Notes: a model not told the origin generated them from the letters alone. 23,784 nt of DNA from Candidatus Avelusimicrobium alvi (GCA_002329395.1 DCTQ01000047.1:713-24496), one strand, 5' to 3'; positions 15,732-23,600 are shown, numbered from the stretch's first letter. Numbers and translations are program-made.

Positions 15732-16417
15732 TATATTTTCCCGTTGGCTTTTAAGCTGTAATGCGCGCCTTTGCCGATGATGATGTGGTCGTGCACCGAA
15801 ATACCAAACAGCTCCGCCGCCCGGATTACGCTTTGCGTAAGGTTGATGTCTTCCTGGGAGGGAGTCGCGTCCCCGGACGGATGGTTATGAACTAAAATAA
15901 TGGCCGAAGCCTTGGCCGCCAGCGCGCATTCCACAATCTTGCGCGGGGATACGGCCACCCGGTCAATCAGGCCGGACGCCACCACCTGCGTGCTCATAAC
16001 GGTGTTTCGCACCGAAAGGTAGATGACTTCCAAACATTCTTCTTTCCTGCCCGCCAAGGACGCTTTGCAATAATCCAGCACCTGCTGGGGCGTGCGGATG
16101 GTTACGCGTTCTTTTACTTCGTCAAACGAGTACTTTTTAAACACGGCGCGGATGAGTTTTAAAAACCGGGCGGTGTTCTGTCCCACGCCGGGCACGTTGG
16201 TTAATTGGGCCGGGTCGGCGTCAAGCACGGCGGCCAGCGAACCGAATTTCTTTAAAAGAGCCCAGGCAATCGGTTTGGTGTCTTTGCGCGCAACGGCGTA
16301 CGTCAGCAGCAGTTCCAGCGTTTCGTGGTCCAGAAACGAGTCCAGCCCCGCCGATGCGAATTTTTCACGGATGCGTTCACGGTGTCCGATATAAGACGGC
16401 TTACTGTTGTTTGGCAT
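15731..16417 (-). CDS. radC: RadC-family JAB/MPN-domain protein
   Basis: A 228-residue protein with a helix-hairpin-helix stretch (V-P-G-V-G-Q-N-T-A at 75-83) followed by a JAB1/MPN metalloprotease-like domain. The zinc-site motif H177-N-H179-P-S-G-D183 is intact and is followed by P-S-x-E-D. Despite the name, a role of RadC in recombination repair is not established. The ATG at 16417 is preceded by AGGAAA and by TATAAT on the minus strand. It is the first gene of a two-gene transcript with the cysteine desulfidase-like gene, joined by a TAATG overlap. Confidence 0.95.
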   Translation of the reverse strand: MPNNSKPSYIGHRERIREKFASAGLDSFLDHETLELLLTYAVARKDTKPIAWALLKKFGSLAAVLDADPAQLTNVPGVGQNTARFLKLIRAVFKKYSFDEVKERVTIRTPQQVLDYCKASLAGRKEECLEVIYLSVRNTVMSTQVVASGLIDRVAVSPRKIVECALAAKASAIILVHNHPSGDATPSQEDINLTQSVIRAAELFGISVHDHIIIGKGAHYSLKANGKI

Positions 16418-16434
16418 AGGGTTTCCTGTTTTTT

Positions 16435-16440
16435 ATTATA
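16435..16440 (-). promoter_or_regulatory. Candidate -10 of radC
   Basis: On the minus strand this reads TATAAT, 17 bases before the radC ATG, leaving a leader of about 10 nt that holds the AGGAAA ribosome-binding site. No matching -35 is obvious. It faces the lpd promoter within an 82-base divergent spacer. Confidence 0.45.
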
Positions 16441-16450
16441 CCGTTTTTAA

Positions 16451-16468
16451 TGCTACAATAGGTATAAT
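16451..16468 (+). promoter_or_regulatory. Candidate promoter of lpd
   Basis: Two overlapping possibilities are present: an extended -10 TGC-TACAAT (16451-16459) and a consensus TATAAT (16463-16468). The -35 region is weak. The lpd ATG follows at 16500 with AGGGGGG at 16489-16495. Confidence 0.5.
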
Positions 16469-16499
16469 CAAAACGCCGTAAGGCTAATAGGGGGGCGCT

Positions 16500-17870
16500 A
16501 TGAAAAATATCGTTGTAATCGGCGGGGGCCCGGGGGGCTATCCGGCCGCTTTAAAGGCCGCTTCGCTGGGGGCCAAAGTAACCTTGGTGGAAAAGAACAA
16601 AGTGGGGGGCGTGTGTTTAAACTGCGGGTGTATTCCCTCCAAGTCGCTGTTGGACGCGGCGCACCGTTTTCATACCGTTCAAACCATTTCTTCGCTGTGC
16701 GCGGACGGCGCGCAGGACGCGGCGGACCGGCTGTTCGCCCTGCGCGACTGGGGGAAAATCCAGGCCCGCCAGCAGGCCGCCACGCGCAAGCTGACGCAGG
16801 GGATTGGGTTTCTGCTGAAAAAAGCGGGCGTGGACGTGCTGACGGGGGAAGCTTCGTTTGACAACGCGCACACGGTTTCAGTCCGCCTGCCTTCCGGGGA
16901 AGAGCAAAAGCTGGAAGCGGACGGCGTGATTCTGGCCGCCGGGAGCGAAGCGTTTTTCCCGCCGCCTTTTGATAAAATCAAAGATAAAATTTACGACAAT
17001 TCCACTATTTTTGCCATTCCCTCCCTCCCCAAAACGCTTACCATCGTGGGCGGGGGCGTGATCGGCTGCGAGTTTGCGGACTTGATGAGCGCTCTTGGCG
17101 TGGCGGTAAGCGTGGTGGAAATGCAGCCGCGCATCCTGCCGCTGGAAGACGAAGGCGCCGCCCGCGCGCTGGCGCAGGCGCTTGCCAAACGCGGCGTAAA
17201 ATTCTACACCGGTTTAAGTGCGCAGGCCGCGGCCGAAGAAAACGGCGTGTTTACGCTTACGCTTTCGGACGGACGGAAAATCACGTCGGACGCGGTGCTG
17301 GCCGCTATTGGCCGCAGCGTGGATTTAACCGCTTTAAAAATGGAAAATATCGGCGTGGAATGGACGCGCCGCGGCGTGCAGGTCAACCCCGAAACCTTGC
17401 AGTTAAAAGACAATATCTATGCGGTGGGGGACGTGAACGGTTTGTTCCAGCTGGCCCACGCCGCCAGCCGCCAGGGCGAGGTGGCCGCTTCCAATTTATG
17501 CGGTGTTCCCGCCGTATATCACAACAATGCGGTGCCGCGCGCCATTTACACCACGCCGGAAATCGCTTCCGCCGGGCTGACCCGCCAGCAGGCCGAAGCG
17601 CAGGGGCTGACGGTTAAAAGCCACAAGGCGTTTCTCCTGGCTAACGGCCGTGCCGTGGCGCAGGACCAGACCGAAGGCTATTACGAGCTGTTAAGCGACG
17701 CGCAGACGGGCCGGCTGGTCGGGGCCGTATTTGCCGGGGCCAACGCGGCGGAGCTGATTCACGTAGTCGGCGTGGCGCTGGCCGCACAGATGACGGCGGA
17801 GCAGTTAAAAGAAGTGATTTTCGCCCATCCGACGTTTGCCGAATCCATTGGAGAGGCCCTGCACCGATGA
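16500..17870 (+). CDS. lpd: Dihydrolipoyl dehydrogenase (E3)
   Basis: A 456-residue flavoprotein that reoxidises dihydrolipoamide in 2-oxoacid dehydrogenase or glycine cleavage complexes. The N-terminal FAD site is G-G-G-P-G-G (8-13). The redox disulfide is C39/C44 in C-L-N-C-G-C-I-P-S-K. The NAD-binding G-G-G-V-I-G lies mid-protein, the second FAD motif is A-V-G-D-V-N, and the C-terminal base pair is H443/E448 in H-P-T-x-x-x-E. An extra Cys42 sits between the redox cysteines, where the usual enzyme has Val. The ribosome-binding site AGGGGGG is strong. No E1 or E2 gene is in the window. The stop overlaps the next ATG (ATGA). With buk and ptb nearby, a branched-chain keto-acid dehydrogenase role is possible. 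Confidence 0.93.
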   Translation: MKNIVVIGGGPGGYPAALKAASLGAKVTLVEKNKVGGVCLNCGCIPSKSLLDAAHRFHTVQTISSLCADGAQDAADRLFALRDWGKIQARQQAATRKLTQGIGFLLKKAGVDVLTGEASFDNAHTVSVRLPSGEEQKLEADGVILAAGSEAFFPPPFDKIKDKIYDNSTIFAIPSLPKTLTIVGGGVIGCEFADLMSALGVAVSVVEMQPRILPLEDEGAARALAQALAKRGVKFYTGLSAQAAAEENGVFTLTLSDGRKITSDAVLAAIGRSVDLTALKMENIGVEWTRRGVQVNPETLQLKDNIYAVGDVNGLFQLAHAASRQGEVAASNLCGVPAVYHNNAVPRAIYTTPEIASAGLTRQQAEAQGLTVKSHKAFLLANGRAVAQDQTEGYYELLSDAQTGRLVGAVFAGANAAELIHVVGVALAAQMTAEQLKEVIFAHPTFAESIGEALHR

Positions 17871-18577
17871 GTGATTTTTGCATTGTCCTGGTCCGCCCGC
17901 GCGACCCGAACAACATCGGCGCCTGCGCGCGCGCCATGGGCAATTTCGGCCTGTCCGATTTGCGCGTGGTGGACCCGTACCCGCCCGTCTGGCGCGAAGC
18001 CGTCAGCGCGGTGGGCGCGGCGGACATTTTGCAAAACGCCCGCAAATGCGCGGATTTGGACGAAGCCCTGGCCGACGTGCATTTTTCCCTGGCCTCCACC
18101 GCCCTTAAAAACCGCGAAATCAAGCAGGAAATCATCCCGCTGCCGCAGTTAAACGAACGGCTGGAGCAAAATCCCGCCGGACGCACCGCTTTGGTGTTCG
18201 GCAACGAAAAAAGCGGCCTTTCGGGCGCGGACATTGAACGGTGCGACGCCGTGCTTAATATCCCGACCGCCGCCAAACAGCCGTCCATTAATCTGGCGCA
18301 GGCCGTGATTTTAACCTGTTACGAGCTTTCCCGCCGGCCCGGTTTTACCGCCCTGCGCCGGCCCGGGGAGGAGCCGGACGCGCCGACGGACGCGCAAAAG
18401 GAACTGTTTATCGCGTCGGCCGACGTTTTGTTTGAAAAAGCGGAGTTTAAGACCGATTTCTCCTCCTCCCAGCGCAAAGCGCTCCTGCGCCGGATGCTTA
18501 CGCGCCAGGGGCTTGCCAGGGAACAGCTCTTTTTCCTAAAAAAACTGGCCGATAAATTGGCGTCCAAACTGCCGTAA
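17867..18577 (+). CDS. TrmJ-like RNA 2'-O-methyltransferase (SpoU/TrmH superfamily)
   Basis: A 236-residue methyltransferase of the trefoil-knot (SPOUT) class. Motif 1, with P-N-N-I-G-A-C-A-R-A, lies at 14-23. Motif 2 is L-V-F-G-N-E-K-S-G-L (109-118). Motif 3, with N-I-P-T and P-S-I-N-L-A-Q-A-V, spans 131-147. The N-terminal position of motif 1, the length and the basic helical C-terminal extension match TrmJ, which modifies tRNA position 32 in Escherichia coli. The RNA target here is inferred. It starts inside the lpd stop codon (ATGA overlap), so expression is coupled to lpd even though no functional link is obvious. Confidence 0.9.
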   Translation: MSDFCIVLVRPRDPNNIGACARAMGNFGLSDLRVVDPYPPVWREAVSAVGAADILQNARKCADLDEALADVHFSLASTALKNREIKQEIIPLPQLNERLEQNPAGRTALVFGNEKSGLSGADIERCDAVLNIPTAAKQPSINLAQAVILTCYELSRRPGFTALRRPGEEPDAPTDAQKELFIASADVLFEKAEFKTDFSSSQRKALLRRMLTRQGLAREQLFFLKKLADKLASKLP

Positions 18578-18581
18578 ATCG

Positions 18582-18605
18582 TCCGGCCAAAGGCCGGATA
18601 TTTTG
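18582..18605 (+). terminator. Probable weak terminator after the TrmJ-like gene
   Basis: TCCGGCC / GGCCGGA form a perfect 7-bp stem with an AAA loop directly after the stop codon, followed by TATTTTG. The short interrupted T-tract suggests partial termination with read-through to buk. Confidence 0.55.
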
Positions 18606-18638
18606 TTAAAATATAGGTAATGCGACAAAGGGGGCATT

Positions 18639-19751
18639 ATGGCTTACAACATTCTGGTCATCAACCCGGGCTCAACTTCGGACGACATCGGCTACTACCG
18701 GGGGAATAAACCCGTTTTTGAAGTAACCGTACGCTACTCCCTGACCGATTTGGAGCCCTACGACGGCAAAAACGTTACCGAACAGCTTCCGCTGCGCCGC
18801 AAACTCATCCTGGATTACCTGCTGGACCATAAAGTGCCGCTGAAAGAAATTGACGCGGTCATCGGCCGCGGCGGTTTTATCCGCGCGCTGGAAGGCGGCG
18901 TTTACGCCGTAAACGACCAGATGGTCAGCGATTTGGAAACCGGTCGCTACGGCGGCATACACGCCAGCAACCTCGGCGGTATTTTAGCCCGCGAAGTGGC
19001 CCAGTATGCGGGCTGCCCCAGCTTTATCGCCAACCCGGTGGTGGTGGATGAGCTCCAGCCCGTCGCGCGCTATTCGGGTATGCCCGAAAATCCGCGTATT
19101 TCTATTTTTCACGCTTTAAGCCAAAAACGTGTGGCCCGTTTGATTGCCGAAAAACTCGGCAAACCGTATGAAGAGATGAACTGCATCGTCTGCCATGGCG
19201 GCGGGGGGATTACCGTCGGCGCGCACCGCCGGGGAAAAGTGGTGGACGTAAACAACGGCTACGAGGGCGACGGCCCGATGACCCCGCAAAGAAGCGGCGG
19301 CACGCCCAATTCCGGGCTGGTGCAGATGTGCTTTTCGGGCAAATACACCCAGCGCGATATGCGCCTTAAACTGCGCGGCAAGGGCGGTTTGGTGGCCTAT
19401 ACGGGCACGTCCGACGTAAAAGATTTGGAAGAATTTATCCGCACCGGGAAAAAACGCCCCGGCTCCCTCATCCACTGCACCCGCGAAGAGGCCGAACTGG
19501 CCGAAAACGCGATGATTTACCAGATTGCCAAGTACATCGGCTCCATGGCCGTGGTGCTGGAAGGAAAGGTGGATTTTATCGCGCTTACGGGCGGGCTGAT
19601 GTACAGCAAAACCATCCCGCAGCAGCTCAGCCGCTACGTGAGCTGGATTGCGCCGGTGTACGTGTTCCCGGGCAGCGAAGAAAAAGACGCATTGCGCGAA
19701 GCCGCGCGCCGCGCGCTGGACAACCCTAAAATCGTAAAACAGTACAGCTGA
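18639..19751 (+). CDS. buk: Butyrate kinase
   Basis: An acetate/butyrate kinase-family (ASKHA) enzyme of 370 residues that makes ATP from butyryl (or branched acyl) phosphate. Family landmarks are N-P-G-S-T-S (9-14), G-R-G-G (76-79), A-N-P-V-V-V-D-E-L (131-139), I-F-H-A-L-S-Q-K (156-163), H-G-G-G-G-I-T-V-G-A-H (186-196), D-G-P-M-T-P-x-R-S-G-G (211-221) and a T-G-G-L motif near 316. In most butyrate kinases N-P-G-S-T-S is followed by Thr-Lys; here it is Asp-Asp. AAAGGGGG precedes the ATG at 18639. ptb follows after 32 bases. The acyl chain used may be butyrate, isobutyrate or isovalerate. Sequence does not decide. Confidence 0.9.
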   Translation: MAYNILVINPGSTSDDIGYYRGNKPVFEVTVRYSLTDLEPYDGKNVTEQLPLRRKLILDYLLDHKVPLKEIDAVIGRGGFIRALEGGVYAVNDQMVSDLETGRYGGIHASNLGGILAREVAQYAGCPSFIANPVVVDELQPVARYSGMPENPRISIFHALSQKRVARLIAEKLGKPYEEMNCIVCHGGGGITVGAHRRGKVVDVNNGYEGDGPMTPQRSGGTPNSGLVQMCFSGKYTQRDMRLKLRGKGGLVAYTGTSDVKDLEEFIRTGKKRPGSLIHCTREEAELAENAMIYQIAKYIGSMAVVLEGKVDFIALTGGLMYSKTIPQQLSRYVSWIAPVYVFPGSEEKDALREAARRALDNPKIVKQYS

Positions 19752-19783
19752 TTTATATTATTACCCCAAGGAGAATTAAACGT

Positions 19784-20701
19784 ATGAAATTCAAAAGCTT
19801 TGCTGATTTGATTGACCAGGTAAAAGGAAAATCAAACAGAGTAGTCGTGCCGGGCGCCAACAACAAAGAAGCCCTGGAAGCCATTAAGATGGCCGATGAG
19901 AACGGTCTTATTTCCCATGGGATTTTGATCGGCCCCGTCGCCGCCGTAAAAGAAATTGTGGCCCAGGTGGGTCTGGATGAGAGCAAATTTGAATTTATTG
20001 ACTGCGAAGACGTTCCCACCATGTGCAAGCTGGCGGTTGATCAAATTCTGGCCGGAAAAGGCGACTTTTTGATTAAAGGCCTTGTGGACACCAAGTATTA
20101 TATGAAAGCGATTTTGAATAAAGAAGCCCACTTGGTGCCGGAAGGCGCGCTTTTGTCGCACTTTGTATTGTTCAGCACGCCCAAATATAAAAAACCGTTC
20201 GCCGTTACCGATTCCGCCGTCGTCATCGCGCCGACCCTGGAACAGAAAGCGAAAATCATCCAAAACGCCGTGAACACCATGCACAAACTGGGGCTGGAAA
20301 ACCCGAAAGTGGCCTGCGTGTGCCCGGTGGAAAAAGTGAACGAAAAGATTCCGTCCACGGTGGACGCCGCCGCCCTGGCGCAGATGAACGCCGAAGGCAA
20401 AATCACGGGCTGCACGGTGGAAGGGCCGTACGATTTGTACATCTCCCTCTCGCCGGAAAAAGCCGCCGAAAAAGGCATCACGGGCAAGACCGTGGCCGGC
20501 GACGCCGACATTCTGATGCTGCCGGACCTGGATGCGGCCAACCCGCTCTATAAAGCCCTTACCTTCTTTGGCGACCGGATGGAAGCCGCCGCCGTTCTGG
20601 TGGGGCCCACCATTCCGGTCATCCTGCCTTCCCGCGCCGATGACCCGAAGGTAAAGCTCAACGCCATCGCGCTGTGCTCGTTCTTGAAAGACCAAAAATA
20701 A
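19784..20701 (+). CDS. ptb: Phosphate butyryltransferase
   Basis: A 305-residue enzyme of the phosphate acetyl/butyryltransferase family, the standard length for Ptb. It exchanges CoA for phosphate on butyryl-CoA or a related acyl-CoA, giving the acyl phosphate for Buk. Recognisable blocks are V-V-V-P-G-A-N-N-K-E-A-L near the N terminus, L-I-K-G-L-V-D-T (about 96-103), the D-S-A-V segment (about 144) and the C-terminal L-V-G-P-T-I-P-V-I-L-P-S-R. The canonical AAGGAG at 19768-19773 makes the start certain. An AT-rich TATATTAT stretch in the 32-base gap might add an internal promoter. The order buk then ptb is opposite to the clostridial ptb-buk operon. Confidence 0.93.
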   Translation: MKFKSFADLIDQVKGKSNRVVVPGANNKEALEAIKMADENGLISHGILIGPVAAVKEIVAQVGLDESKFEFIDCEDVPTMCKLAVDQILAGKGDFLIKGLVDTKYYMKAILNKEAHLVPEGALLSHFVLFSTPKYKKPFAVTDSAVVIAPTLEQKAKIIQNAVNTMHKLGLENPKVACVCPVEKVNEKIPSTVDAAALAQMNAEGKITGCTVEGPYDLYISLSPEKAAEKGITGKTVAGDADILMLPDLDAANPLYKALTFFGDRMEAAAVLVGPTIPVILPSRADDPKVKLNAIALCSFLKDQK

Positions 20702-20715
20702 CAAGCAAGCAGAAA

Positions 20716-20738
20716 GGGGCGGCCTTACGGGCCGCCCC
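20716..20738 (+). repeat. GC-rich hairpin before the M23 peptidase gene
   Basis: GGGGCGGCC / GGCCGCCCC form a perfect 9-bp stem with loop TTACG. It ends 5 bases before the ATG at 20744 and has no T-run, so it is not a classic terminator. The only purine-rich Shine-Dalgarno-like stretch (AGAAAGGGG, 20711-20719) overlaps its 5' arm. A related hairpin sequence occurs at 23746-23767. Confidence 0.6.
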
Positions 20739-20743
20739 TCCCT

Positions 20744-22030
20744 ATGCCTATGAAAGCAAAACTTGTAGCGTTTTTCCGCCGCCATTACCGGCGTTATCAC
20801 GATATCCTGTTTTACGTGCTCACGCTGTGCGTGATCGCCGTTTCCACTTTTGCCGCCCTGCATATTTCGCGCGTCAAAGATGAAATGGAACGCGAAAATT
20901 TGCGGGAGCGCGAAATTCCCGTGGTGGAGTATACCGTTAAAGACAAACCGATTTACGTCGCCTTGCAGGAAGCGGGGCTTTCCAATCAGGAAGTGGCCCA
21001 AATCGTGGGCAAGCTGGGTTCCGTGGCCGATACGCGCAAACTCCAAAAGCGCGACACTTATTCTATTTCCGTTGATTCCGACAACCGCTTTATTCTTTTA
21101 TTGCTGACGCAGGGTTTTAAACGCTATTATGTAGCCAATGTGGACGGGGCGCTGGTGGCAGGAGTGAGCGACGTGGAGATTAAAACGCGCGTTAAAACCG
21201 CCGCCGGCAAGGTGCAGGGTTCGCTGTTTAATTCCATGCTTGCCAAAGGGCTTCAGGTGCCGCTTATCCTGGATTTTACGGATGCGTTTTCCTGGACCGT
21301 GGACTTTAACACCGACACCCGCAACGGCGACGAATACACCGCCCTGTGGGAAGAAAATTACACCGCCTCGGGCGAAATTACCAGCCAGGACCTGCTGGCC
21401 GCCTCGTACAAAGGAGCCGAAACCGGAAGCACGACTTACGCTTTCTATTTTGAGGACGATTTTTACGATGAAACGGGCAAAATGAGCAAAAAGATGTTCT
21501 TAAAATCGCCCATCAGCTTTCGCAATTACCGCATTTCGTCGCGCTTTTCGTACGGCAGAATGCACCCCATTTTAAAAATCCGCCGCCCGCATTTAGGCAT
21601 TGACTATGCTGCCCCCACCGGCACGCCCGTGCAGGCCGTGGCGGACGGAACGGTGAAATTCGCCGGCCGCAAAGGCGGCTTCGGCAATTTTGTGGAACTG
21701 CGCCACGCCAACGGTTACACCACGATGTACGGCCATTTAAAAAGCTTTGGCAAAGGCGTAAAATCCGGGGCCAAGGTAAAACAGGGCCAAACGGTGGGCT
21801 ACGTGGGCAGCACCGGGCTTTCCACCGGGCCGCATTTGGATTTCCGTATTAAAGAAAAGAACAAGTTTGTGGATTTCTTAAAAATGAAAAACCGCAATTC
21901 CGCCGTGCGCGACGTGCCGAAAGACAAGCGGAAAGAATTTGAAGAGTTAAAAGTGTTATACTTAAAAGAATTGGACGCGGCCGGCAAAGCGGTCTCAGAA
22001 AAACCGGCCGTGCCGGAGGAAAAAGCATGA
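20744..22030 (+). CDS. M23-family murein endopeptidase, membrane-anchored
   Basis: A 428-residue peptidoglycan hydrolase. One transmembrane segment lies at about 21-40. A periplasmic OapA/LysM-like region with a short coiled portion spans about 45-255. The M23 domain follows (about 262-380) with H283-x3-D287, H331 in Y-G-H-L and G-P-H364-L-D366. The classical HxH is HxD here, a variant I recall from many Gram-negative M23 proteins. A charged tail ends the protein. The start may be ATG 20744 or ATG 20750; neither has a standard ribosome-binding site. Likely it cuts peptide cross-links during envelope growth. Its stop overlaps the next gene (ATGA), coupling it to the P-loop pair. Confidence 0.87.
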   Translation: MPMKAKLVAFFRRHYRRYHDILFYVLTLCVIAVSTFAALHISRVKDEMERENLREREIPVVEYTVKDKPIYVALQEAGLSNQEVAQIVGKLGSVADTRKLQKRDTYSISVDSDNRFILLLLTQGFKRYYVANVDGALVAGVSDVEIKTRVKTAAGKVQGSLFNSMLAKGLQVPLILDFTDAFSWTVDFNTDTRNGDEYTALWEENYTASGEITSQDLLAASYKGAETGSTTYAFYFEDDFYDETGKMSKKMFLKSPISFRNYRISSRFSYGRMHPILKIRRPHLGIDYAAPTGTPVQAVADGTVKFAGRKGGFGNFVELRHANGYTTMYGHLKSFGKGVKSGAKVKQGQTVGYVGSTGLSTGPHLDFRIKEKNKFVDFLKMKNRNSAVRDVPKDKRKEFEELKVLYLKELDAAGKAVSEKPAVPEEKA

Positions 22031-22596
22031 AGCATAAGAAAATAGCTCTTACCGGCGGCCCGAACAGCGGCAAAACCACCGCTCTTTCGGTGCTGAAAGA
22101 GACCTTTGGCCCGCAGGTGGAACTGGTGCGCGAAGCCGCTACGATGATTTTCAGCGGCGGGTTTCCGCGGCAGGACAACAGCCGCCCCCATATTGAAGCC
22201 GCGCAGCAGATTATTTTTGTGGCCACGCGGGAAATGGAAAGCCTGGCCGAGCGGTCTTCGGACGCGCAGTTAATCGTGTGCGACCGCGGCACCGTGGACG
22301 CAGCCGTCTACTGGCCCGGCGGCGTGGAAGATTTTTTTGCGCGCATGAATACGACGCTGGACGCGGAGCTGGCCCGCTACGACGCGGTGCTCCATCTTTC
22401 TCCGCCCGCCAATCCCGCGTTTTACCAATCCACGCACGTACGTACCGAAAGCCTGGAAAAAGCTTTTGAAATTGACCGCAAAATCCTGCAAATTTGGGAT
22501 AAACACCCCCGCCGGCTGGTGGTGGGCGGTACGGAACACTTCCTGGAAAAAGCGGAAGTGATTAAGAATTTTGTAGAAAAAATCATTAAAGGATAA
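22027..22596 (+). CDS. P-loop ATPase/kinase-like protein, tandem copy A
   Basis: A 189-residue single-domain P-loop NTPase of the AAA_28 type (NadR C-terminal kinase/Ttd14-like group). Walker A is G-G-P-N-S-G-K-T-T (about 10-18). A V-R-E-A-A-T motif follows, and V-C-D-R-G-T-V-D (about 87-94) resembles the DRG/ERS element of nucleoside kinases. H-V-R-T-E lies near the lid region. It may phosphorylate a small molecule, but the substrate is unknown. It starts inside the stop codon of the M23 gene and is followed 3 bases later by a paralogue with about 65% identity by hand count. Confidence 0.82.
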   Translation: MKHKKIALTGGPNSGKTTALSVLKETFGPQVELVREAATMIFSGGFPRQDNSRPHIEAAQQIIFVATREMESLAERSSDAQLIVCDRGTVDAAVYWPGGVEDFFARMNTTLDAELARYDAVLHLSPPANPAFYQSTHVRTESLEKAFEIDRKILQIWDKHPRRLVVGGTEHFLEKAEVIKNFVEKIIKG

Positions 22597-22599
22597 CTT

Positions 22600-23163
22600 A
22601 TGAAAAAAATCGTTTTAACCGGCGGCCCTAGCGGCGGAAAAACTACGGCCCTTTCCATTTTGAAAGAGACCTTCGGCAACAAAATCGCGCTCGTGCAGGA
22701 AGCGGCCACGCTGATTTACAGCGGCGGTTTCCCGCGTAAAGACAACAGCCCCGTGCATATTGAGCACGCCCAAAACATTATTTTTTATACCGTGCACCAG
22801 CTGGAACAGCTGGCCGAAGCCACCTCTGACGCCAAAGTGATGGTGTGCGACCGCGGATCCATTGACGGCGCGGTATACTGGCCGTACGGCGCGGACAATT
22901 TCTTTACGTCCATGAAAAGTTCGCTGGACGCGGAGCTGGCGCGCTACGACGCGGTCATCCACCTTTCTCCGCCGCCCGAGAAAGATTTTTACCAGGCCAC
23001 CAATGTCCGCACGGAGAACCTCCAGCAGGCGTTTGACATTGACGATAAAATTTTAAAAATCTGGGAAAAACATCCCAACCGCCTGGTCGTTCCGCGCGAG
23101 AAACATTATTTTGAAAAAGCGGAAATCATCAAAAATTTTGTAGAAAAACTTATTTCCGAATAG
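22600..23163 (+). CDS. P-loop ATPase/kinase-like protein, tandem copy B
   Basis: 187 residues, collinear with the preceding gene over its whole length with almost no gaps, so the pair arose by tandem duplication. Walker A is G-G-P-S-G-G-K-T-T and the kinase element is V-C-D-R-G-S-I-D. Both copies keep S-G-G-F-P-R, A-V-Y-W-P, L-D-A-E-L-A-R-Y-D-A-V, V-R-T-E and I-K-N-F-V-E-K. The copies differ most around residues 65-80 and just before the C terminus, which may reflect different partners or substrates. Family assignment as in copy A; no specific function can be given. Confidence 0.82.
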   Translation: MKKIVLTGGPSGGKTTALSILKETFGNKIALVQEAATLIYSGGFPRKDNSPVHIEHAQNIIFYTVHQLEQLAEATSDAKVMVCDRGSIDGAVYWPYGADNFFTSMKSSLDAELARYDAVIHLSPPPEKDFYQATNVRTENLQQAFDIDDKILKIWEKHPNRLVVPREKHYFEKAEIIKNFVEKLISE

Positions 23164-23181
23164 TCAAGGAGCTGTAACTGT

Positions 23182-23577
23182 ATGTGGAATCCGTTTAAGA
23201 AAAAACAAGAAGAGGACGCCGCCGCGCAGCCCGCGGACGGGAAACCCTCCAAAAAAGAGTCTATTGAAGAGCGCATTGAGCGGGAAATTGATTCGCTCCC
23301 CGCGATGATTAAAGGGAAGCTCAAAGACCCGGCCATCAAAAAACGCTTTATTGATATTGCCAAGCGCATGGAAAAAGACGGTGTGGACTTTAAAAGCATC
23401 CGCCAGATGAAAAAGTGGATGAAAACGCACGAAGCCGAGCTGAAGGCCGGACAGGCCGGCGGCGCGCCCGCCAAGGTGGAAACCGTGGTGCACGACGGGC
23501 CGAAAATCGGCCGTAACGACCCGTGCCCCTGCGGCAGCGGGAAGAAGTACAAAAAGTGCTGCGGCGTTGGTAAATAG
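23182..23577 (+). CDS. SEC-C motif protein
   Basis: A 131-residue cytosolic protein with a C-terminal SEC-C zinc-binding motif, [14 protein letters not shown] followed by Y-K-K-C-C-G (about 109-128). This is the same module that ends SecA and binds SecB or ribosomes there. The rest is a charged helical domain, with a short [10 protein letters not shown] segment and a basic helix around 75-90. AAGGAG precedes the start by a normal distance. It is the last gene of the right-hand run and is followed by a perfect terminator. Beyond zinc binding, the role is unknown. Confidence 0.88.
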   Translation: MWNPFKKKQEEDAAAQPADGKPSKKESIEERIEREIDSLPAMIKGKLKDPAIKKRFIDIAKRMEKDGVDFKSIRQMKKWMKTHEAELKAGQAGGAPAKVETVVHDGPKIGRNDPCPCGSGKKYKKCCGVGK

Positions 23578-23600
23578 CGCGTTTGGCGGCTGGAATTTAC

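Noticed and set aside
19832..21046. A 404-codon minus-strand open frame antisense to ptb.
   Set aside because: Its composition (rich in His, Gly, Phe, Arg) is typical of the reverse complement of GC-rich coding DNA, and it runs opposite two well-supported genes.
21831..21848. HxD in place of HxH in the M23 domain as a sign of an inactive enzyme.
   Set aside because: I recall the G-P-H-L-D form from many Gram-negative M23 proteins, and Asp can serve as a metal ligand, so loss of function is not indicated.
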